Below are positions 14,955 through 20,331 of a DNA stretch of 20,331 nt, in pieces. The notes beneath the pieces were generated by a model. That model was not told where the DNA came from and made no database searches. It was given only the letters and a program-made list of their open reading frames with translations. The stretch lies in contig URTD01000016.1 in assembly GCA_900550735.1 (NCBI GenBank), positions 1 through 20,331 of the forward strand, read 5' to 3'. The DNA comes from an uncultured Collinsella sp. (lineage in GTDB: Bacteria > Actinomycetota > Coriobacteriia > Coriobacteriales > Coriobacteriaceae). Each line of letters starts with the position of its first letter. Positions within the stretch are counted from its first letter, which is position 1. A program made the translations under genes and the position numbers.

Positions 14955-15304
14955 GGCGTTCCCCCGCTGTATTTGACGCTCTTTGGGCGGGTCCCCCTGG
15001 TTGCGATGTGCAAAATCGCGAGTATTCAGCACCAGTTCGGCCGTAGATGGTAGCTCGAGCGGCTGGCTTTGCCTTTTTGACAGTAGATAATCCACACGTT
15101 AAATAAAAATGAGGAATAAATATTTACTAGACGGACCCTTCGTCCTAAAAGTTCGTCTAACAATCGGCCGATTCTATGCCTCCGGAGGAGAAATTGCAGA
15201 ATACTCCGATTTTTGCACGGCCTGAGGGGGACCACCTGTCGTTTAAGGCTGCGATAAGTGGAGCTGCCTTAGGGATTACGCCATCGGGATGCGGTCGTGG
15301 TCGA
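14955..15304. other. Gene-poor stretch between the XRE gene and asparaginase
   Basis: About 350 bases without a supported gene. It is locally AT-rich near 15090-15130, in contrast to the GC-rich surroundings. It holds an inverted repeat TAGACGGA/TTCGTCTA (15128-15135 with 15152-15159, one G-U pair) and CGGAG/CTCCG (15183-15187 with 15204-15208) followed by a T-run. A 38-codon frame at 15109-15225 has no ribosome binding site. It could be a decayed mobile remnant or regulatory sequence. Confidence 0.4.
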
Positions 15305-16324
15305 TCATGGTGACCATGATGATTTGTTATTCCTGTTGACTTGGCTGTAGAACAGGCGCTGAATCTCGGCCGCATCACGTGACTGGCCGAGTGCCCACAT
15401 GGTCTTGGCCACGAGCGTCTCGGTGGTCATGTCGTCGCCGCGCAGAATGCCCGGATGATCGGCGTAAGCACGGCCGACCTCATAAACGCCCAGATCGAGG
15501 CCCTCTTCGGGGACCTGCGTGGTCATAACGACGGTGCGACCCGAATCGACCCAGCGGAAAATTGCCTCTTGGAACGAATCGCCGGACTCGCCAAACTCGG
15601 GAATACCGCCAATGCCAAAGGTCTCAAGGATTACAGCATCGTAGCTATCGGCAAGGGCGTCGAGGATGCCCGGGTTTACGCCGGGCGTAAGCTTGAGTAC
15701 AAATACGCGCGGGTCGATGCTGTCGTAGAAACGAACCGGGCTCTCATTCTGATGAGTGCCGTGAAGCCCGTTGCGCACAATGCGGTCGTTGCGGATGTAG
15801 GCAATGGGCGGATAGTTGACGCTAATGAACGCGTTAAAGCTCATGGTGCGCTGTTTGCGGGCGCGCGTGCCGGCAATGGCGACGCCGCCAAACACGATCG
15901 ATACGTCGTGCGAGTGCTCGTCGAGCGCATAGAGCAGGCTCTGGTACAGATTGAGCTTGGCGTCGGTAAAGGGGTTGCCCATGGGCTTTTGCGAGCCGGT
16001 GAGCACGATGGGCTTGGGGCTGTCTTGAATCAGGTAGGAAAGCGCCGCCGCGGTGTAGCTCATGGTGTCGGTGCCGTGTAGAATCACGAAGCCGTCGTGG
16101 TCGGCATAACCCTCGACGATGACATCGCGGATGCGCATCCAGTCGCCGGGACGCATGTTGGTGCTGTCGATGTTCATGGGCTGCACGACGTCGAGCTCGC
16201 AGAGCCCCGAGATCTCGGGGACGCTCTGGGCGAGCTCCTCACCGGTCAGGGCGGGGGAGAGGCCGTTGCCGTCCTCAGTCGATGCGATGGTGCCGCCCGT
16301 GGCGATGAGAAGGATGCGCTTCAT
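15305..16324 (-). CDS. ansA: Type I (cytoplasmic) L-asparaginase
   Basis: A 339-residue enzyme hydrolysing L-asparagine to aspartate and ammonia. The first catalytic Thr is Thr12 in IATGGTIAS, the second is Thr85 with Asp86 in HGTDTMSYTA, Ser54 is in NIDSTNM, and the catalytic Lys is probably Lys157 in AGTRARKQRT. There is no signal peptide, which with the length fits the cytoplasmic AnsA type. Start ATG 16324 has TAGGAAT upstream on the minus strand; a longer frame from 16396 adds unrelated residues. It diverges from guaA. The last bases overlap the palindrome ATCATGGT-G-ACCATGAT (15304-15320). Confidence 0.93.
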   Translation of the reverse strand: MKRILLIATGGTIASTEDGNGLSPALTGEELAQSVPEISGLCELDVVQPMNIDSTNMRPGDWMRIRDVIVEGYADHDGFVILHGTDTMSYTAAALSYLIQDSPKPIVLTGSQKPMGNPFTDAKLNLYQSLLYALDEHSHDVSIVFGGVAIAGTRARKQRTMSFNAFISVNYPPIAYIRNDRIVRNGLHGTHQNESPVRFYDSIDPRVFVLKLTPGVNPGILDALADSYDAVILETFGIGGIPEFGESGDSFQEAIFRWVDSGRTVVMTTQVPEEGLDLGVYEVGRAYADHPGILRGDDMTTETLVAKTMWALGQSRDAAEIQRLFYSQVNRNNKSSWSP

Positions 16325-16374
16325 GCTGGTATTCCTATCGTATTTGCCGCCGCAGAGGCGGAGTCGTTCGGCAG

Positions 16375-16403
16375 TATTGTGGCACAGAGCGTTCAATGTT
16401 CAA
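16375..16403 (-). promoter_or_regulatory. Candidate asparaginase promoter
   Basis: On the minus strand TTGAAC (16403-16398) is followed after 17 bases by ACAATA (16380-16375). A second TTGAAC lies seven bases nearer the gene. Also in the leader is a small GC hairpin, CCGCC/GGCGG (16347-16351 with 16357-16361). Confidence 0.4.
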
Positions 16404-16591
16404 ACGTATTACATCATCTGTAACGTCTGGTAACACTTCAATTGCCGTCAAATAGGGGCCCAGGTCGTGCGTTTGCCGTGCGCTGATGGCTGCGAGGGGC
16501 GAGAAACCCCATATAACGTGTACACTATGGAGGTTATTTTCGTTCATTCACGCGGGTGGGCACCGGCTCCCCGCCAACAAGAGGGGGAACC

Positions 16592-18190
16592 ATGGATCAA
16601 AAGGCTTCCGCAAAGGTCCTCGTACTCGACTTTGGTGCGCAGTACGGTCAGCTCATTGCCCGTCGCGTCCGCGACCTCAACGTGTATTCCGAGATCGTCC
16701 CCTGCGACATCTCGGCCGACGAGATTCGCGAGATGAACGCCTCTGCGCTCATCCTTTCCGGCGGCCCGGCTTCCGTGTATGCCGAGGACGCTCCGTCTAT
16801 CGATCCCGCCATCTTTGACCTGGGCCTTCCCGTCCTGGGCTTTTGCTACGGCCATCAGATCACGGCCGTGACGCTCGGCGGCAAGGTCGGCCACTCCGAG
16901 GTGGGCGAGTATGGCCGCGCCACCATCACGCGCACGGCTGGTGCCAAGCTCTTTAACTCTACGCCCATGGAGCAGACCGTGTGGATGAGCCACCGCGACG
17001 CCGTTTCCGAGGTGCCCGAGGGCTTTACCGTTACCGCCAGCACCGACGTGTGCCCGGTTGCCGCCATGGAGTGCGTTGAGCGCAAGATTTTCACCACGCA
17101 GTTCCACCCCGAGGTCAAGCACTCCGAGTATGGTCAGCAGCTGCTGAGCAACTTCCTGTTTGAGATCTGCGGCCTGGAGCCCAACTGGAGCATGGACAAC
17201 CTGGTCGAGACCATGACGGCCGAGTTCCGCGAGAAGGTCGGCGACGACCGCGTGATTCTGGCCCTGTCCGGCGGCGTCGACTCCTCCGTCGTGGCCGCCC
17301 TGGGCGCCCGTGCCGTGGGCAAGCAGATGACCTGCGTGTTCATCAACCACGGCCTGCTGCGCAAGGGCGAGCCCGAGCAGGTGGAGGAGGTCTTCACCAA
17401 GCAGTTTGACGTCGACTTTATCCATGTTCACGCCGAGGACCGCTATGCCGAGCTTCTGGCTGGCGTGACCGAGCCCGAGGAGAAGCGCCGCATCATCGGT
17501 ACGCAGTTCTGGAAAGAGTTCTTCGCGGTTGCTCAGCAGCTCGAGATCGATGGCAAGCCGGTCAAGTACCTGGCTCAGGGCACCATCTACCCCGACATCA
17601 TCGAGTCCGGCGCTCGCAAGACGGGCGGCAAGACGGCCACCATCAAGAGCCATCACAACCTGATCCCGTTCCCCGAGGGCGTGCACTTCGACCTTATTGA
17701 GCCGCTCGATCACTTCTTTAAGGACGAGGTCCGTGCACTTGGTCTGGCGCTGGGCCTGCCGGGTCACATCGTGTTCCGTCAGCCTTTCCCGGGTCCGGGT
17801 CTGGCCATCCGCATCATCGGCGCGGTCGACAAGGAGAAGCTCGAGATCCTCAAGAACGCCGACGCTATCGTGCGCGAGGAGCTCGACGCCTACAACCAGC
17901 GCCTGTATGAGCAGACCGGCGAGCGTAACTCCGAGCACAGCTGCTGGCAGTATTTTGCGGTTCTGCCCGACATCAAGTCCGTCGGCGTTATGGGTGACGA
18001 GCGCACCTACCAGCGCCCGATCATCCTGCGTGCCGTCGAGTCCAGCGATGCCATGACCGCCGACTGGGCCAAACTGCCTTACGACGTCCTGGCCCGCATC
18101 TCCGGCCGCATCGTTGCTGAGGTCCCCGGCGCCAACCGCGTGTGCTACGACATCACGTCTAAGCCGCCCGCGACGATCGAATGGGAGTAG
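16592..18190 (+). CDS. guaA: GMP synthase (glutamine-hydrolysing)
   Basis: A 532-residue enzyme converting XMP, ATP and glutamine to GMP. Residues about 7-195 are the class I amidotransferase with Cys85 (GFCYGHQ), His172 and Glu174 (FHPEV). Residues about 200-400 are the ATP-pyrophosphatase with the P-loop SGGVDSS (226-232) and KSHHNLIPFPEG. The rest is the dimerisation domain, ending in the conserved PATIEWE. Start ATG 16592 follows GAGGGGGA; an upstream in-frame start at 16556 is less likely. No purine riboswitch is recognised in the leader. It is followed by a strong terminator and an integrase fragment; the 3' end of guaA is a known integration site for genomic islands. Confidence 0.97.
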   Translation: MDQKASAKVLVLDFGAQYGQLIARRVRDLNVYSEIVPCDISADEIREMNASALILSGGPASVYAEDAPSIDPAIFDLGLPVLGFCYGHQITAVTLGGKVGHSEVGEYGRATITRTAGAKLFNSTPMEQTVWMSHRDAVSEVPEGFTVTASTDVCPVAAMECVERKIFTTQFHPEVKHSEYGQQLLSNFLFEICGLEPNWSMDNLVETMTAEFREKVGDDRVILALSGGVDSSVVAALGARAVGKQMTCVFINHGLLRKGEPEQVEEVFTKQFDVDFIHVHAEDRYAELLAGVTEPEEKRRIIGTQFWKEFFAVAQQLEIDGKPVKYLAQGTIYPDIIESGARKTGGKTATIKSHHNLIPFPEGVHFDLIEPLDHFFKDEVRALGLALGLPGHIVFRQPFPGPGLAIRIIGAVDKEKLEILKNADAIVREELDAYNQRLYEQTGERNSEHSCWQYFAVLPDIKSVGVMGDERTYQRPIILRAVESSDAMTADWAKLPYDVLARISGRIVAEVPGANRVCYDITSKPPATIEWE

Positions 18191-18224
18191 GCTGACAGGG
18201 TTAGCGAAACACAAACCAGCAGGT

Positions 18225-18261
18225 AGAAGCTCCTTACGTTCCCGTGAGGAGCTTCTTTTTT
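18225..18261 (+). terminator. Intrinsic terminator after guaA
   Basis: AGAAGCTCCTTACG (18225-18238) pairs with CGTGAGGAGCTTCT (18243-18256) through 14 pairs including one G-U, with the loop TTCC, followed by TTTTTT. It starts 35 bases after the guaA stop. Confidence 0.93.
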
Positions 18262-18291
18262 GCGAAGTTTGGTGCAAAAGTGGTTTTGGAG

Positions 18292-18633
18292 ATGGCGAGA
18301 GACATCTTTCATTCAGAAGTGAGCGTCAGCCCCTACAAGAGGGACGGTAAGCAAGTCGGATGGAAGGGAACTCTCCGCTATCACGACATGGGCGAGCTGG
18401 ATTTGTTCGGCAAACCCAAGAGGAAGACAACGTCCAAGGTGGCTCTTACCAAGGGGAAGAGAGCGGCCACGGCTGAGCTTAAGCGGTGGCGCGATGACAT
18501 GGAGAAAGAGGTCGAAAGCCCCGAAACGCACGATTCGGCGCGGGCGGATCGGGACCCCCGCCGATCTAGAGGCACTCGGTCAGAATCTGGAACACCTCGC
18601 TGCGCTCCAGTTTCTTGGCGCAGCCGCCGGTGA
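18292..18633 (+). pseudogene. Truncated tyrosine integrase, N-terminal arm-binding domain only
   Basis: From ATG 18292 the frame reads MARDIFHSEVSVSPYKRDGK, then WKGTLRYHDMGELDLFGKPK and a Lys/Arg-rich segment ending WRDDMEKE. This matches the N-terminal arm-type DNA-binding domain of phage/ICE tyrosine integrases (basic, GW-x-G-T-x-RY, then KR-x-A-x-x-EL-x-x-W). After about codon 75 the similarity stops: the core-binding and catalytic domains (R...H-x-x-R...Y) are absent, and the last residues are read antisense to the neighbouring dehydrogenase gene. The frame runs on to 18633 but is meaningful only to about 18520. It lies 101 bases after guaA in the same orientation, the usual place for an island integrase. 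GGAG lies too close to the ATG, so expression is doubtful. Confidence 0.7.
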
Positions 18634-19729
18634 GCACGCAGGTGCCCGCAACCTTGTGCAGCGTCTCATCGGACGCGTCGGAGCCCATCTCGGCGAAGCT
18701 CGTGGGAAGCCCCATCTTGCCGATGAACGTCTGCAGGCGGTCGATGCCCTCGAGCGCCACCGTAAGGTCGTCTTTGCCCTTGGCGTCGACGCCCCACACC
18801 TCGCTCGCCCAGCGGGCGAACTGCGCGGGCGCCTCGGGGGCCAGGTGGCGGTAGAGCGCAGGGTGGATGACCGCGAGGCCCATTCCGTGGTTGGTGTGGG
18901 TGTACGCGCCGTACTGGTGCTGGATCATGTGCGCCTGGAAGTCCGTTGACTTGCCGATCTTGAGCACGCCGTTCTCGGCCATGGCGGAGTCGTATACGAG
19001 CTCGCTTCTGGCATCGAGGTTCTGGTCGTCGTCCGCGATGATCCGCATGTTGCGGATGACGTTACGCTGGATAGCGAGGTTGATGTCGTCGGTGACATTG
19101 CGCCCGCGCGGGCTTCCGAAATAGCTCTCCATGCAGTGCGAGAGCGTGTCGAACGCGCCGCTCATGAACTGCGCGTGCGGTACGGTGAGCGTGAGCGCCG
19201 GGTCGAGCGCCGCCCACATGGGCATCGCCCCCAGATAGGCGCCCTTCACGTGCGTCTCCTCGTTGGTGATGACGGCGCCGTTGTTCTGCTCGGCGCCCGT
19301 GCCGGAGAGTGTCACGATGCAGCCCATGGGGATGAACGAGCTCGGCATCTTGCCGTCGACGTGCTCGAACGTCTCGATGTCCTCGTCAAGCATCGCCTGC
19401 GCGGAGACCACCTTGCAGCAGTCGAAGACCGACCCGCCGCCGACGGAGAGAATGAAGTCGACCTGTTCCTTGCGTGCGAGCGCGGCGCCTTCCTGGCACT
19501 TCTCGTAGGTCGGATTGGGCATGATGCCGCCGAAGTCCACCACGCGCTTGCCCGCGCTCGTGAGTTTATCGACCACGTGGCCGTAGACGCCGGTTCGTTT
19601 GACCGAGCCTCCGCCGTAGGCGAGCATCACTGTCTTGCCCATGGCACCCATCTCGGCGTCGAGTGCCTGGTCCATGGCCCCCTCGCCGAAGTAGTTCCTG
19701 ACCGGGTAGTCGTACGTGAATGAGTTCAT
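18566..19729 (-). CDS. Iron-containing alcohol dehydrogenase, BDH/YqhD-like
   Basis: A 387-residue group III alcohol dehydrogenase of the butanol-dehydrogenase/YqhD type. Features are FTYDYPVRNYFGEGAM at the N-terminus, LAYGGGSVKRTGVY (36-49), SVGGGSVFDCCK (95-106), LSGTGAEQNNGAVIT (141-155), and metal ligands Asp194 and His198 (GAFDTLSHCMES), His267 (DFQAHMIQH) and His281 (TNHGMGLAV). It would reduce aldehydes with NAD(P)H. Start ATG 19729 is fixed by TAGGAGGAATTGC. It is 43 bases downstream of an aldo/keto reductase gene in the same direction, so they likely form an operon for aldehyde/ketone reduction. Its 3' end abuts the integrase fragment. Confidence 0.9.
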   Translation of the reverse strand: MNSFTYDYPVRNYFGEGAMDQALDAEMGAMGKTVMLAYGGGSVKRTGVYGHVVDKLTSAGKRVVDFGGIMPNPTYEKCQEGAALARKEQVDFILSVGGGSVFDCCKVVSAQAMLDEDIETFEHVDGKMPSSFIPMGCIVTLSGTGAEQNNGAVITNEETHVKGAYLGAMPMWAALDPALTLTVPHAQFMSGAFDTLSHCMESYFGSPRGRNVTDDINLAIQRNVIRNMRIIADDDQNLDARSELVYDSAMAENGVLKIGKSTDFQAHMIQHQYGAYTHTNHGMGLAVIHPALYRHLAPEAPAQFARWASEVWGVDAKGKDDLTVALEGIDRLQTFIGKMGLPTSFAEMGSDASDETLHKVAGTCVLTGGCAKKLERSEVFQILTECL

Positions 19730-19772
19730 GGCAATTCCTCCTAGTAAGTTATCAGTGCGGTCTGACGCTCGT

Positions 19773-20331
<559 letters not shown>

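Noticed and set aside
15109..15225. 38-codon frame in the gap before asparaginase
   Set aside because: No ribosome binding site, no known motif, and it is interrupted by inverted repeats; cannot be supported as a gene.
16397..16591. Purine-type riboswitch upstream of guaA
   Set aside because: Small hairpins exist but I could not find the conserved junction bases of a purine or PRPP/guanine-class aptamer.
16544..18277. 577-codon open frame antisense to guaA
   Set aside because: It mirrors guaA codon positions and has a low-complexity composition rich in Leu, Gly, Ala, Asp and Val; no family features or ribosome binding site. Long antisense frames are expected in biased GC-rich genes.

Overview
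The window looks like chromosomal DNA of a high-GC Coriobacteriia member, most probably Collinsella or a close relative (inference). The reasons are GC-rich coding DNA with C/G-ending codons, AGGAGG-type ribosome binding sites, a Gram-positive MurT/GatD enzyme, a fermentative set of iron-type alcohol dehydrogenases, and a Coriobacteriia-style integrase fragment. No rRNA, tRNA, CRISPR array or intact insertion sequence was found.

Left part (1-2800): the 3' part of a His-rich heavy-metal/manganese exporter (+) faces a two-gene minus-strand operon (HdeD/DUF308 membrane protein, then YaiI/YqxD protein) that ends in a palindromic terminator. A nitroreductase (+) follows. Middle-left (2768-7149, minus strand): an apparent three-gene operon of two tandem, translationally coupled TPR-like paralogues and a single-polypeptide MurT-GatD fusion (lipid II isoglutaminyl synthase), closed by another palindromic terminator.

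Middle (7150-11269, plus strand): a roughly 500-bp leader with several dyads, then an iron-containing alcohol dehydrogenase and two glycerol dehydrogenase paralogues. Each of the first two genes is followed by a strong intrinsic terminator, and the second glycerol dehydrogenase is preceded by a long leader hairpin. Together they suggest NADH-recycling alcohol, glycerol or dihydroxyacetone metabolism. Then come a polyferredoxin-like 4Fe-4S protein, the ATPase YchF (GTG start) and a small DUF1648 membrane protein.

Right part (14270-20331): an unknown gene and an XRE regulator diverge from a perfect 24-bp palindrome. A gene-poor stretch, a type I L-asparaginase (-) and guaA (+) follow. Directly after the guaA terminator lies the N-terminal piece of a tyrosine integrase, which points to an old integration event at the guaA 3' end. 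Beyond it is a minus-strand pair of aldo/keto reductase (cut by the window edge) and another iron-type alcohol dehydrogenase, possibly island cargo.

Most interesting items: the MurT-GatD fusion and its TPR neighbours; the XRE/unknown divergent pair; the palindromic elements sharing a GGGACA-type loop; the integrase scar at guaA; and the hairpin leader between the two glycerol dehydrogenases.
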